NCBI RefSeq assembly: GCF_900104845.1
Contig: NZ_FNSR01000002.1
Coordinates: forward strand, 1,922,001 to 1,986,000
Source: Paraburkholderia caballeronis
Lineage (GTDB): Bacteria; Pseudomonadota; Gammaproteobacteria; Burkholderiales; Burkholderiaceae
Direction of reading: 5' to 3'
Length of the DNA stretch: 64,000 nt
Position numbers and translations under genes: made by a program. Below the pieces are notes generated by a model. It did no database searches, had not been told where the DNA came from, and saw nothing but the letters and a program-made list of their open reading frames with translations. This document shows positions 7,731 to 16,905 of the stretch, piece by piece (the first letter of the stretch is position 1; each line of letters starts with the position of its first letter).

Positions 7731-10244
7731 TCACCACCGGTAATTCGCGCCGGCGAACACCTGCCGCCCATAACCGAACGCGCACCACGTCGTGTAATAG
7801 CACGACGCGACGTAGCGTTTGTTCAGCAGGTTCTGCGCGTTCACGTAGAGGTCCGAGCCCTTCAGCCGCGACGACACGCGGCCGAGGTCGTAACGCAGCG
7901 TCGCGTCGACCAGCAGGAAGCTGCTGAGCTTGTACGTGTTGTCGTAGCTGTACGTCTGCCCGGTGTAGCGCGCGCCCGCGCCGAACGACAGCCCCGCGAG
8001 CGGCCCGCGCTGCTGCGTGTAATACGCCCACAGCGACGCCTGGTTCTGCGGCACCCCGGCGATGAACTTGCCTTGCAAGCCGCTGTTGTCGCGGATGTAT
8101 TTCGTGTCGAGATACGTGTAGCTCGCCGCGACGTTCACCGCATCGGTGACGCTCGCTTTCGCTTCGAGTTCGACGCCGCGCGAGCGCGCTTCGCCGACCT
8201 GCGACTGGAACGCCGGATTGTTCGCATCGGGCGTCAACAGGTTCTTGCGCTTCAGGTCGAACCACGCGAGCGTGAACAGCGCGTCCCAACGGGTCGGCTG
8301 GTACTTGACGCCGACTTCGTATTGCCGCGCGCGCTCCGGGTCGAACGGATGGCCGCTCGCGTCGGTGCCGGACTGCGGCGAGAACGATTCGGTGTAGCTC
8401 GCATACGGCGCGATCCCGTTGTCGAACACGTAGGTCAGGCCCGCGCGTTTCGTGAACGCGCGCGCGGACTGGTCGGTCGGCCCCGAGCCCTCCACGCGCG
8501 TCGTCGTGCTGGTCCAGTCCTCGCGTCCGCCGAGCGTGAACACGAAGCGGCCGAGGCGCATCTGGTCCTGCGCGTACACGCCGTACTGGTTGCTGCTCAC
8601 CTGGGTCAGCGTGCGCGCCGGGTCGGCGATCGGCTGGTCGTAGTCGGGCGCGTACAGGTCGAGCGGCGGCGCGGAACCGTAGCCGAGCCGATACGAACTC
8701 GCCATGTGCTGATAGTCGAAACCCGCGAGCAGCGTATGCGCGAGCGGCCCGGTCGCGAATTTGCCTTCGACCTGGTTGTCGAGCGCGACGGTGTTCATGT
8801 TGTCCGTCGACGCGATCGAATAGCGGTCCAGCGTGCGGTAGTCGCTTTCGACGCCGCTGCCGTATACGCTCGCATAATCCTGGCCGATGTGGAAAAAGCG
8901 GCCGTTGGTGCGCACTGTCCAGTTGCGGTCGAGCTTGTGCTCGAACTGATAGCCGACCGACGCCTGGGTGCGGCTGAAGCGTTCGAACGCGGTGTCGCCG
9001 TCGTAGAAGTCGGCGGGCAGCTTGCCGTACGGATCGAACAGCACCGTGCCTTCCGGCGGCACGCTGCCGTACGACGTGCTGCGCGGATCGCGCTGGAACA
9101 GCGCGTACAGCGTCAGCGACGTGCGCTCGTCCGGCCGCCACGTGAACGACGGCGCGATCGCGATGCGCTCGTTGCGCGTCGTGTTGACCTGGCCGTCCTC
9201 GCTGCGCGCGAGTCCGGTCAGCCGGTACAGGTAGTGCGCGTCGGCGTCGAGCGGTCCGGAGAAATCGAACGTCGTCTGCTTGTGTCCGTAGTTGCCGAAC
9301 TGCACGCCGATCTCGTGCTGCGCCTGCGGTGTCGGCAGCCGGCTTTCCTGGTCGATCACGCCGCCGGCGGCCGCCTGGCCGTACAGCACGGAGACCGGCC
9401 CCTTCAGCACCTCGATGCGCTCCATCAGGTACGGATCGAGCTGCGGCACCGAATACATGCCGTTGCCGATCAGCTTGAGACCGTTCCAGTACGTGTCCGC
9501 GTCGAAGCCGCGTATCTTCAGCAGGTCGTAGCGGGTCGCGGTGCCGCCGCGCGACTCCGCCGTGACGCCGGACGTGTAGCGCACCGCCGCGTTCAGCGTC
9601 TGCGCGTTCTGCTGGGTCAACTGATCGCGCGTGACGACCGAGATCGATTGCGGCGTTTCGATCAGCGGCGTATCGGTTTTCGCGGCGGCGCGGCCGGAGA
9701 ACGCGACGTAACCGTCGGTGTCGCCATACGGGTTCGACTGCGCGGACACGTGCACGGTCGGCAGTTGCTGGCCCGACTGCGAGTCAGGCTGTGCGCGCGG
9801 CGCGGCGGTGCGGGTCCGCACCAGATGGACGCCGCTGCTGCTCTCGACCACTTCGACGCCGGTGCCCGCGACGAGCGCCGCGAAGCCTTCGTTCACCGTG
9901 AACGCGCCGTTCAGGCCGGGGCTCCTCAACCCTTCGACGAGCCGCGCGTCCATCTGGATGCTGACGCCGGCCTGGCTCGCGAAGTCGGACAGCGCGGCGT
10001 CGAGCGGACCGGCCGGCACGCGCCAGGTCTGCCTGGCGGCGGCGCTCGCCGGGTTCGAGCCGGCGTCCGCCGCGAACGCGAGGGCGGTCGGCGCGACGGC
10101 GGCCGCGAGCGCGAGGCTTGCGCCGAGCGACGCGAGCGCGATCTTGCGCGGCCGTGACGGCGGCATGCGGCGCTTCGGAGGCTGGGGCGGGCGGCGGTCG
10201 TCGCGCAGCGCGGCGGGGTGGCGGCGAGAGTGCCGTCGGGTCAT
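7731..10244 (-). CDS. TonB-dependent siderophore receptor with STN signalling domain
   Basis: An 837-residue outer-membrane receptor, FpvA/FoxA-like. Order: basic signal region (about 1-70), STN domain (about 75-150, LDAALSDFASQAGVSIQMD), plug (TPQSISVVTRDQL), then a 22-strand-type barrel ending in an aromatic residue (ANYRW). The STN domain is typical of receptors that signal ligand binding to a FecR-type anti-sigma factor, and fecR- and fecI-like genes lie immediately upstream on the same strand. The ATG at 10244 has AAGGAG upstream; translation from further upstream is not needed. A ferric siderophore is the likely ligand; identity not determinable. Confidence 0.92.
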   Translation of the reverse strand: MTRRHSRRHPAALRDDRRPPQPPKRRMPPSRPRKIALASLGASLALAAAVAPTALAFAADAGSNPASAAARQTWRVPAGPLDAALSDFASQAGVSIQMDARLVEGLRSPGLNGAFTVNEGFAALVAGTGVEVVESSSGVHLVRTRTAAPRAQPDSQSGQQLPTVHVSAQSNPYGDTDGYVAFSGRAAAKTDTPLIETPQSISVVTRDQLTQQNAQTLNAAVRYTSGVTAESRGGTATRYDLLKIRGFDADTYWNGLKLIGNGMYSVPQLDPYLMERIEVLKGPVSVLYGQAAAGGVIDQESRLPTPQAQHEIGVQFGNYGHKQTTFDFSGPLDADAHYLYRLTGLARSEDGQVNTTRNERIAIAPSFTWRPDERTSLTLYALFQRDPRSTSYGSVPPEGTVLFDPYGKLPADFYDGDTAFERFSRTQASVGYQFEHKLDRNWTVRTNGRFFHIGQDYASVYGSGVESDYRTLDRYSIASTDNMNTVALDNQVEGKFATGPLAHTLLAGFDYQHMASSYRLGYGSAPPLDLYAPDYDQPIADPARTLTQVSSNQYGVYAQDQMRLGRFVFTLGGREDWTSTTTRVEGSGPTDQSARAFTKRAGLTYVFDNGIAPYASYTESFSPQSGTDASGHPFDPERARQYEVGVKYQPTRWDALFTLAWFDLKRKNLLTPDANNPAFQSQVGEARSRGVELEAKASVTDAVNVAASYTYLDTKYIRDNSGLQGKFIAGVPQNQASLWAYYTQQRGPLAGLSFGAGARYTGQTYSYDNTYKLSSFLLVDATLRYDLGRVSSRLKGSDLYVNAQNLLNKRYVASCYYTTWCAFGYGRQVFAGANYRW

Positions 10245-10368
10245 CGGTGGCTCCTTGGTCAATGTGGCGAACGTCTTTCCACTGGACATGACACGCGAGC
10301 CGGGCAAAGGGGACAGCCGAAGCGAAAAAAATTACGGAGACGGGCGAAAAGGGCGGCCGCTGCGCGGC

Positions 10369-11382
10369 TTATGCCCCCGCCGGAATCACGGTGATCCAGT
10401 AGCGCGTGCGCGCGACGACGCGCACCGGCAGCGTCTGCGGCAGTGCGGCGAGGATGTCGTCCGCGCGGTCGATCTGGAACGCGCCGGAGATCGCGAGGTC
10501 CGCGACCGCCGGATCGCAGCGCAGCAGCCCGCGGCGATAACGGCCGAGTTCCGCGAGAAAGTCGCCGAGGCGCATGTGTTCGGCGAACAGCATCCCGCGC
10601 GTCCAGTCGGCGACGTGCGGATCGGCGGCGCGCGTCGGACCGACCGAGGTCGCGGTGAAACACGCCTGCTGCCCGGCGACCACCACGCGCGCGAGCCGCG
10701 CGGCCGACGCCGGCGTGATCTCGACCGCGCTTTGCAGCACCGCGACCCGCGTGCGGTCGCCGCCGTCGTCGCTGCGCACGACGAAGCGCGTGCCGAGCGC
10801 GCGCACGCGCCCCTGGCCGGTCTGCACGACGAACGGGCGATAGCCGCCGTCGCGATGCAGGTCCGGCCCGGTCTCGACGAGGATTTCGCCGGCATGCAGC
10901 ACGAGCCGGCGTTCGTCGCGGCTGAACACGACGTCGAACGCGGTGGACGTGTTCAGGTCGACGCGCGTGCCGTCCGCGAGCGTGACCGAGCGGCGCTCGC
11001 CGGTCGCGGTGCGCTGGTCGGCGGCCCATTCGCGCCACGGCGTCGTTCGATACGCGAGATAACCGGCCGGCCCGGCGACGAGCAGCAGCGTCAGCGTCTT
11101 CGTCGCCGTGCGGCGGCCCGCGCGGACCTTGCGGCCGAGCACCGGCAGGCCGACGTGCGCCGGCACCACGCCGAACTTCGCGTTGAGCTGCTGCGCGCGC
11201 TGCCATGCGCGCTCGTGCTCGGGATCGGCCGCGCGCCAGCGTTCGCACGCGGCGAGGTCCTCGCGGGTCGGGCTGTCGTGCAGGCGCACGAGCCACGCGG
11301 CCGCCTCGCGCGCGACCGCGCGTTCGAGCGGACGCGCGTCGTCGGCCGCGCGGGCCGGCGTCACGGTGTCAGCAGCAGGCAT
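10369..11382 (-). CDS. FecR-type anti-sigma factor/sigma regulator
   Basis: A 337-residue FecR family protein. Residues about 20-75 form the N-terminal DUF4880 region (AAAWLVRLHDSPTREDLAACERWRA is split over this region). One TM segment lies near residue 100 (TLTLLLVAGPAGYLAY), followed by the periplasmic FecR domain (RSVTLADGTRVDLNTST) and a C-terminal STN-like part that should contact the receptor. The ATG at 11382 overlaps the end of the sigma gene by 22 bp, indicating translational coupling. It transmits receptor occupancy to the ECF sigma factor. Confidence 0.9.
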   Translation of the reverse strand: MPAADTVTPARAADDARPLERAVAREAAAWLVRLHDSPTREDLAACERWRAADPEHERAWQRAQQLNAKFGVVPAHVGLPVLGRKVRAGRRTATKTLTLLLVAGPAGYLAYRTTPWREWAADQRTATGERRSVTLADGTRVDLNTSTAFDVVFSRDERRLVLHAGEILVETGPDLHRDGGYRPFVVQTGQGRVRALGTRFVVRSDDGGDRTRVAVLQSAVEITPASAARLARVVVAGQQACFTATSVGPTRAADPHVADWTRGMLFAEHMRLGDFLAELGRYRRGLLRCDPAVADLAISGAFQIDRADDILAALPQTLPVRVVARTRYWITVIPAGA

Positions 11383-11876
11383 TCTTCGTAGGCGGTCGCC
11401 ATGTAGCGTTTCACCGTGCGCACGTTCACCTGCATCCGCAGCGCGATGTCGGCGTAGGGGAGGCCTTCGAGCTGCGCGAGCAGGAACGCGGTGCGGACCT
11501 TCGGCGCGAGCCGGTCGAGCATCGCATCGATGTCGTGCAGCGTTTCGAGGATCACGAGCCGATCCTCCACGGACGGCGTTTCGGCTTCCGGCAGGCTGGC
11601 GAGCGTCGCGAGGAACGCCTTTTCGAGCGACAGCCGCCGGTAGTGATTGAGCAGCACGTGGCGCGCGACCGTCGTCAGGTACGCGCGCGGCTCGCGCAGT
11701 TCGGGCGGCCGGCCGCGGCCCCACGCGGTGAGCACGCGCACGAACGTGTCCTGCGCGAGATCGGGCGCGTCGAACGTGTTTTCGAGTTTTCTGCGCAGCC
11801 AGGACTGCAGCCAGCCGTGGTGCTCCCGGTAAAGCGCGTGCACGTCCTGTCGCACGTCTGAAGGCACGGCGGCCAT
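11361..11876 (-). CDS. ECF sigma factor, FecI-like (iron starvation)
   Basis: A 171-residue sigma70-family ECF factor with region 2 (APDLAQDTFVRVL, EPRAYLTTVARHVLLNHYRR) and region 4 (LDRLAPKVRTAFLLAQLEGL, VRTVKRYMATAYEEC). The start at ATG 11876 has AAGGGA upstream, in preference to a TTG 15 codons earlier that lies inside the Fur box. It heads a sigma-FecR-receptor operon under a clear sigma70-type promoter overlapped by a Fur box, so it should be made under iron limitation and direct RNA polymerase to the receptor gene. Confidence 0.93.
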   Translation of the reverse strand: MAAVPSDVRQDVHALYREHHGWLQSWLRRKLENTFDAPDLAQDTFVRVLTAWGRGRPPELREPRAYLTTVARHVLLNHYRRLSLEKAFLATLASLPEAETPSVEDRLVILETLHDIDAMLDRLAPKVRTAFLLAQLEGLPYADIALRMQVNVRTVKRYMATAYEECLLLTP

Positions 11877-11917
11877 CAAAGCATCCCTTTCCCTTGGCAA
11901 CGCCGATGCGGTTCGGC

Positions 11918-11936
11918 GCAAATAAGAATTATTTGC
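11918..11936. promoter_or_regulatory. Fur box
   Basis: A 19-bp 8-3-8 perfect inverted repeat (GCAAATAA-GAA-TTATTTGC) has the size and AT-rich symmetry of a Fur operator. It sits directly downstream of the -10 element of the sigma operon promoter, where bound Fe-Fur would block transcription. Confidence 0.8.
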
Positions 11937-11937
11937 A

Positions 11938-11966
11938 TTTATAACCTGACGCTATGCTTTTTGCAA
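11938..11966 (-). promoter_or_regulatory. Sigma70-type promoter of the sigma-fecR-receptor operon
   Basis: On the minus strand a -35 TTGCAA (11961-11966) and a -10 TATAAA (11938-11943) are separated by exactly 17 bases. The predicted start point falls inside the adjacent Fur box. Confidence 0.7.
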
Positions 11967-12063
11967 CACGGCGCGGGTCGTGCTGGGGGGCAAGCGTGGG
12001 GCAGAGCGTGGTCCGGCGTTCGCGCGGATGGCGTTCGACGGCGGCAGGGGCCGCGCCGGAAAC

Positions 12064-13584
12064 CTACACGCTGGGCGCTCCCTCGATCTCGCGCAGCATC
12101 TCGTCGAACTTCGCCGGTTTGACGAAATGCCGGTCGAACCCGGCGTCGGACGCCGCCTGGCGGTCGCTGTCGAGCCCGAAACCGGTCAGCGCGATCAGCA
12201 GCGTATGCGCGGTCGCCGGGAGCGTCCGCAGCGCGCGCGCAACTTCGTAACCGTCCATCTGCGGCAGCCCGATGTCGAGGATCGCGACGTCGGGCCGGAA
12301 CGACTCCGCCAGCGCGAGCGCCGCCGCGCCGTCGTGCGCCATCCTCACTTCGTGGCCCGCGAGTTCGAGCAGCGTCAGCAGCGACGCCGCCGCATCGGCG
12401 TTGTCGTCCGCGATCAGCACGCGCCGCACCGCATGCGTGCCGTCGCCCGCCAGCGCGTCGGGCGCGGCGCTCGCGCCGTCGTCCGCGAGCGTGCGCAGCA
12501 CCGGCAGCGTGACGGTGAACGCCGACCCGCAATCGACCCCGTCCGACTGCGCATCGACCGAACCGCCGTGCAGTTCCGCGAGTTCGCGCACCAGCGCGAG
12601 GCCGATGCCGAGCCCGCCGTCCGCGTGCCCGGCCGCCGCGCGCGATTGCATGAACAGGTCGAACACGCGCGGCAGCTCGTCCGGCGCGATGCCGCTGCCG
12701 TCGTCGCGAATGCAGATGGTCACGTGGTCGTCGCCGCAGTCGAGCCGCAGCTCGATGTGGCCGTGTTCCGGCGTGTAGCGGGCCGCGTTCGACAGCAGGT
12801 TGCCGGTCACCTGCGCGAGCCGGATGCCGTCGCCCAGCACGCTGCACGGCGTGTCCGGCAGCACGATCGTCAGCGTCTGCCGCTTCGCGTCGATCAGGTG
12901 CCGGCTCGTCTCGACCGCCGCGTCGACGATCGTGCGCAGATCGAGCGCCGTCATCCGCAGCGCGATCTTGCCGTGCGAGATCCGCGACACGTCGAGCAGG
13001 TCGTCCACCAGCCGGCCCAGGTGGGCAAGCTGGCGGTTCGCGATCAGCCGCGCGTCCGCGCACGCGGTTTCGCTCGCGCCGTACTTCGGGTCGAGCAGTT
13101 CGATCGCGTTGCGGATCGGCGCGAGCGGGTTGCGCAGTTCGTGCGCGAGCGTCGCGAGAAACCGGTCCTTGCGGCCGTCGGCCTCGCGCAACGCCGCTTC
13201 GGCCTTGTACAGCCGCAGCAGCGCGCGCACGTTCGCGACCAGTTCGGCCGGCTTGACCGGCTCGACCAGGTAACTGTCCGCGCCGCCGTCGAGCGCGCGG
13301 ATCTTGTCGTACGACTGCACGGCCGCGGCCGATGTCTGCAGCACCAGCGTCGTGCTGGTCGCCGTGTCCTCCTTGATCTGCCGGCACACGTCGATGCCGC
13401 TGATGTCCGGCAGCCGCACGTCGAGCAGCACCAGCGCGGGCGCGTCGCGACGCACCGCTTCCAGCGCGGCCGCGCCGGTCGCGGCCTCGATCACGTCGTA
13501 GCCGGCGTGGCGCAGCACGCGCGTCTTCACGTAGCGCGCGCCCTCGTTGTCGTCGACGTTCAGGATCAGCAGGGCGGCGGTCAC
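12064..13584 (-). CDS. Hybrid sensor kinase: REC-HisKA-HATPase-REC
   Basis: A 506-residue cytosolic signalling protein with no TM segment. REC1 spans about residues 5-125 (Asp55 in LVLLDVRLP). HisKA centres on His148 (ATLAHELRNPL). The HATPase contains GNLLSNAARYT and GLGIGLALV, and a C-terminal REC spans about 385-500 (AILDIGLPQMDGY). The GTG start overlaps the stop of the upstream kinase as GTGA, so the two are coupled. Last gene of the RsbRST-type operon and probably its phosphorelay output; no DNA-binding domain is present. Confidence 0.9.
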   Translation of the reverse strand: MTAALLILNVDDNEGARYVKTRVLRHAGYDVIEAATGAAALEAVRRDAPALVLLDVRLPDISGIDVCRQIKEDTATSTTLVLQTSAAAVQSYDKIRALDGGADSYLVEPVKPAELVANVRALLRLYKAEAALREADGRKDRFLATLAHELRNPLAPIRNAIELLDPKYGASETACADARLIANRQLAHLGRLVDDLLDVSRISHGKIALRMTALDLRTIVDAAVETSRHLIDAKRQTLTIVLPDTPCSVLGDGIRLAQVTGNLLSNAARYTPEHGHIELRLDCGDDHVTICIRDDGSGIAPDELPRVFDLFMQSRAAAGHADGGLGIGLALVRELAELHGGSVDAQSDGVDCGSAFTVTLPVLRTLADDGASAAPDALAGDGTHAVRRVLIADDNADAAASLLTLLELAGHEVRMAHDGAAALALAESFRPDVAILDIGLPQMDGYEVARALRTLPATAHTLLIALTGFGLDSDRQAASDAGFDRHFVKPAKFDEMLREIEGAPSV

Positions 13585-15011
13585 GGTGCAAGCCCTCTGC
13601 GCAGCGCGTCGTCCGTCGGCATGTCCGTTGCCTCGCGGTCGGCGTCGTCCGGCTCGTCGAGCCGCACGGGCAGCGTGACGTGGAACGTCGAGCCGCGGCC
13701 GGGTTCGCTTTCGACGCCGACACCTCCCCCGAGCAGCGCCGCAAGCTTGCGGCACAGCGGCAGCCCGAGTCCGGTGCCCTTGACGCGTTGCTGGAGAGGG
13801 TTTTGCACCTGGCCAAACTCTTCGAAGATGATCGGATGATCTTCCTGCGCAATCCCGATGCCCGTGTCCGCGACGAAGAACGTGATCCGTTCGTTCCTCG
13901 CTTTGTTTCCTGCTTCGAGCCGCGCGCCGACGCGGATCGTGCCGCGCTCCGTGTACTTCAGCGCGTTCGACACGAAATTGCGCAGGATCTGCGTGAGCTT
14001 CGGCTCGTCGCTCACCAGCGCCGGCAGGTGCGCGACCGGCTCGAATTCGAGCGACACGTCCGGCGTCGCGAGCAGCGGCGACAGCGTCGTGCGCAGCGCG
14101 GCAAACAGCGCGTCCGGCTCGAACCGCGATAGCTGCACGTCGGCCTTGCCGGCCTCGATCTTCGCGAGGTCGAGCAGGTCGTCCACCGCTTCGCCGAGCC
14201 CTTCGGCGGCCGACAGGATCAGCCGGACCTGGTGATCCTGCTCGCCGGTCAGGCTGCCGTCGAGCCGGTTCAGCAGCAGGTTCGCGAGCGCGCGGATCGA
14301 ACTGAGCGGCGTGCGCAGTTCGTGGCTCACGTTCGACAGGAAACGCGTCTTCATCTGGTCGGCCCGGCGCAGTTCCTCCGCGCGCTCGTCGAGTTCGCCG
14401 TACAGCGCGACGACGCCGCGATTCGTCGCCTCCAGTTCCTGCGTGAGCCGCGCGAGTTCCTCCTGGCGGTTGCGCAGTTCGTCGAGTGCGGCGATCAGTT
14501 CGCGGTTCTGCTGCCGCATTTCGCCGAGCGACGCGTCGTCGTTCTGCAGCGCGGCCATCTCGCGGACGACCTGGTTCAACTGGCTCGCGGACACGGCCGG
14601 CCGGTCCGGCGGCAGCGCGCGCGCCATCGTCACCGTCGTGCCATCGCCCGCCGCCGAGCGGATCTCGAAGCGGTCCATCAGCCGCCGGCTGCCGGCGATG
14701 CCGACGCCCATTCCGTGCGGCGAGCGGAGCCGGCCGCCGGACGCCGCGTCGAGGTCGCGGATGCCGGGGCCGCGGTCCGCGATTTCGACGACGAGCGCCT
14801 GCGCGGCGTCGCGCTCGTCGAAGCCGAACGCGACGTCGCCGCGGCCCGCGTAGTCGAGCGCATTGCGCGCGATCTCGGACACCGCGCTGGCAATGCGGGC
14901 CTGGTCGAGCGCGGAGAAGCCGAGCGCGGCCGCGAGGGCGCGCGCTTGCCGGCGCGCGCCGACCACGTCCCGCTCGCGTTCAACGCGCAGCCGCAACAGT
15001 CGCGTCATCAT
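13581..15011 (-). CDS. Histidine kinase with N-terminal RsbT-like ATPase domain
   Basis: A 476-residue protein with no membrane or PAS sensor. Residues 1-135 look like an RsbT/RsbW-type GHKL domain (SEIARNAL at 46-52, DRGPGI at 79-84). Residues about 145-220 are a Glu/Arg/Leu-rich coiled coil. HisKA centres on His230 (SNVSHELRTPL), then a HATPase (NFVSNALKYTERG, DTGIGI, GTGLGLPL). Upstream genes encode RsbR, RsbS and RsbT homologues. The RsbT-like input domain suggests that release from a stressosome-like complex controls kinase activity. It overlaps the upstream RsbT-RsbX fusion gene by 32 bp. Confidence 0.88.
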   Translation of the reverse strand: MMTRLLRLRVERERDVVGARRQARALAAALGFSALDQARIASAVSEIARNALDYAGRGDVAFGFDERDAAQALVVEIADRGPGIRDLDAASGGRLRSPHGMGVGIAGSRRLMDRFEIRSAAGDGTTVTMARALPPDRPAVSASQLNQVVREMAALQNDDASLGEMRQQNRELIAALDELRNRQEELARLTQELEATNRGVVALYGELDERAEELRRADQMKTRFLSNVSHELRTPLSSIRALANLLLNRLDGSLTGEQDHQVRLILSAAEGLGEAVDDLLDLAKIEAGKADVQLSRFEPDALFAALRTTLSPLLATPDVSLEFEPVAHLPALVSDEPKLTQILRNFVSNALKYTERGTIRVGARLEAGNKARNERITFFVADTGIGIAQEDHPIIFEEFGQVQNPLQQRVKGTGLGLPLCRKLAALLGGGVGVESEPGRGSTFHVTLPVRLDEPDDADREATDMPTDDALRRGLAP

Positions 15012-16110
15012 GGCTTAACCGCACACCTGGCCGCGCCTTCACGACGACCACCGTCGCATCGTCGCGCCGCCGCGAAAAATCCCGGTAGAGCACCGCCGCG
15101 ATGATCGCGGCCGGCTGCTGCTGGAGTCCGGGGTAGTGGGACAGGTCCCAGCGCGTGCCGATGCCGTCCGAATGCAGGACGAGCAGCGAGTCGGTCCGCC
15201 ACGCGAGTTCGAATTCCTGGGTGCCGCGCATCGTGTGGCCGACGATGCCGTTGCGCGATACCAGTTGATAGCTGTCGCGCGGCGTGCCGCTGCGGTTCGG
15301 CGGACTGCCCGCGCTGGCCGGTGCGCCGGTGCGCAGCGCGACCGCCGAGATGTTGCCGGTGCCGCAGAACGATACGGTCGAGCGCGCGAGGTCGAAGCGC
15401 GCGAGCGCGGCCGCCGCGCCTCGCGTCGGATGCAGCGCCGCGTGCGCGTCGTCCATCAGCGTCGTCAGGCTGCGATGCGGGCCGCGCCGCAGCACGTCGA
15501 GCAGCGCGGCCGCCGCCGCGTGCGCGTCCGCGCCGTGGCCCAGGCCGTCCGCGATGGCGAGCGTGAGGCCAGGCGGGTCCGGCTCGTAGTCCCACGCGTC
15601 GCCGCTGACGTCCTCGCCCGGATACGGCACGCAGACGCCGCCGATCTCCGGCGCGGCCGGGGGGCCGCCGGGCGCGGCGGCGCGCGCCGCATCGAGCACC
15701 AGCGCGCGCAGCACCGTGCCGAGCCCCGGCTGCGAATACAGCGCGAACCGGTCGGACAGCCGCCGGATCGCGCCGAGCCCGTTGCCCGGAGTGCCGGCCG
15801 TCGAATGGCCGTCGGCCAGCGCGAGCGCGACGTCGCGAATGCCCGGCCCGCCGTCCAGCGCGATCAGTTCGACGCCGCCGTCGAACGCGCGCACCAGCAC
15901 CTCGCCGTGCCGCGCGTGTTTCACGATGTTGGTCGACGCCTCGGTCAGCACCAGCGCGAGGCGGCCCGCGTCGGTCTCGCCGAGGCCCGCGCTGCGGGCG
16001 GCGGCCGCCACTCCGCGCCGCGCGACCGCGACCGCGCTCGCGTCGGCGATCTCGAACGGGCGGTGCAGGCCGCCGCCCGCGCCGGGCGCGCGGCTCAGTA
16101 CGCTTTCCAT
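14980..16110 (-). CDS. RsbT-RsbX-type fusion: GHKL ATPase plus PP2C/SpoIIE phosphatase
   Basis: A 376-residue fusion. Residues about 15-140 form an anti-sigma-factor-type GHKL domain (LVLTEASTNIVKHA, LDGGPGIRD, GNGLGAIRRLSDRF). Residues about 155-355 form a SpoIIE/PP2C phosphatase (DVSGDAWDYE, IADGLGHGADA, CGTGNISAVAL, LHSDGIG, RRDDATVVVV). In Bacillus, RsbT is the kinase of RsbR/RsbS and RsbX the phosphatase that resets them; here a GHKL domain and the phosphatase are one polypeptide. The downstream kinase gene begins inside its 3' end. Confidence 0.88.
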   Translation of the reverse strand: MESVLSRAPGAGGGLHRPFEIADASAVAVARRGVAAAARSAGLGETDAGRLALVLTEASTNIVKHARHGEVLVRAFDGGVELIALDGGPGIRDVALALADGHSTAGTPGNGLGAIRRLSDRFALYSQPGLGTVLRALVLDAARAAAPGGPPAAPEIGGVCVPYPGEDVSGDAWDYEPDPPGLTLAIADGLGHGADAHAAAAALLDVLRRGPHRSLTTLMDDAHAALHPTRGAAAALARFDLARSTVSFCGTGNISAVALRTGAPASAGSPPNRSGTPRDSYQLVSRNGIVGHTMRGTQEFELAWRTDSLLVLHSDGIGTRWDLSHYPGLQQQPAAIIAAVLYRDFSRRRDDATVVVVKARPGVRLSHDDATVAAAR

Positions 16111-16520
16111 TTGGTGATCGTCACGGTGGTGCCGGCTCCGGGGGCGGACTGGATCGCGAACTCGTCGCAGAGCCGGCGCGCGCCGCCGAGCCCGAGGCCG
16201 AGGCCCGCGCCGCTGGTGTAGCCGTCGCGCAGCGCGTCGTCGAGGTTCGCGATGCCGGGGCCGCGGTCGATGAAGGTGAGCCGCAGTCCGCGGCGCACGC
16301 CGTTCGTCAGCGCGTCGAGCCGCGCGTCGCCGCCGCCGCCGTATTGCAGCGTGTTGCGCGCCAGTTCGCTCGCCGCCGTGACGAACTTGGTTTGCTCGAC
16401 GAGCGAGAAGCCGTGCGCGATCGCGTGGTTGCGCACGGCCTGGCGCAGCCGGACGATCTCCTCGTCCGAGCGCAGGCTCAGTTCGGCCATGATCTGCTCG
16501 CGGTAGCCGGGGCCGTTCAT
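16095..16520 (-). CDS. rsbT: RsbT-like serine kinase (anti-sigma regulatory factor)
   Basis: About 141 residues, a single GHKL domain with the N-box SELARNTLQYGGG, DRGPGI and SGAGLGLGLGGARRL. Length and sequence match RsbT, the switch kinase that phosphorylates STAS proteins and leaves the stressosome on activation. The start is uncertain: ATG 16520 is used; GTG 16538 would nearly touch the RsbS stop and ATG 16490 would give 131 residues. The end overlaps the following fusion gene by 16 bp. Confidence 0.85.
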   Translation of the reverse strand: MNGPGYREQIMAELSLRSDEEIVRLRQAVRNHAIAHGFSLVEQTKFVTAASELARNTLQYGGGGDARLDALTNGVRRGLRLTFIDRGPGIANLDDALRDGYTSGAGLGLGLGGARRLCDEFAIQSAPGAGTTVTITKWKAY

Positions 16521-16539
16521 CGTCGCGGCGCCATGCACG

Positions 16540-16896
16540 CTAGCGCAGGCGCTGCTGAAGCAGCGCCATGCCCCGTTCGACGTCGAGCGCCGTCCGCACG
16601 CCGCTCAGCGTGAGGCCCAGTTCGACCAGCGTGATCGCGACCGCCGGCTGCATGCCCACCACGACCGTCTGCGCGTCGAGCACCGTCGCCATCGCGGCCG
16701 TGTTGCTGATCATCCGGCCGATGAACGAGTCCACCACGTCGAGCGCGGAAATGTCGATCAGCACGCCTTTCGCGGACTCCTTCGCGATCCGCGCGGTCAG
16801 GTCGTCCTGCAGCGCGAGCGCGAGCCGGTCGTGCATGTCCACCTGGATCGCGACGATCAGGAATTCGCCGAGGCGGAGGATCGGAATGCGTTCCAT
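16540..16896 (-). CDS. rsbS: RsbS-like STAS antagonist
   Basis: A 118-residue single STAS domain protein. The motif DISALDVVDSFIGRMI (about residues 48-63) matches the RsbS phosphorylation region, with the Ser in DSF at the position of the RsbS phosphoserine. RsbS and RsbR form the stressosome core and sequester RsbT. Located between RsbR- and RsbT-like genes in canonical R-S-T order. Confidence 0.9.
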   Translation of the reverse strand: MERIPILRLGEFLIVAIQVDMHDRLALALQDDLTARIAKESAKGVLIDISALDVVDSFIGRMISNTAAMATVLDAQTVVVGMQPAVAITLVELGLTLSGVRTALDVERGMALLQQRLR

Positions 16897-16905
16897 CGGC
16901 CGGTC

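Noticed and set aside
8073..10157. A 694-codon open frame antisense to the TonB receptor
   Set aside because: It mirrors the receptor in a high-GC genome, is Arg-rich, has no recognisable domain and no ribosome site. It is a shadow of the receptor gene.
11980..13839. A 619-codon frame antisense to the hybrid kinase
   Set aside because: Composition (Arg/Gln/Val-rich) and lack of any family signal mark it as a codon-bias shadow of the kinases on the minus strand.
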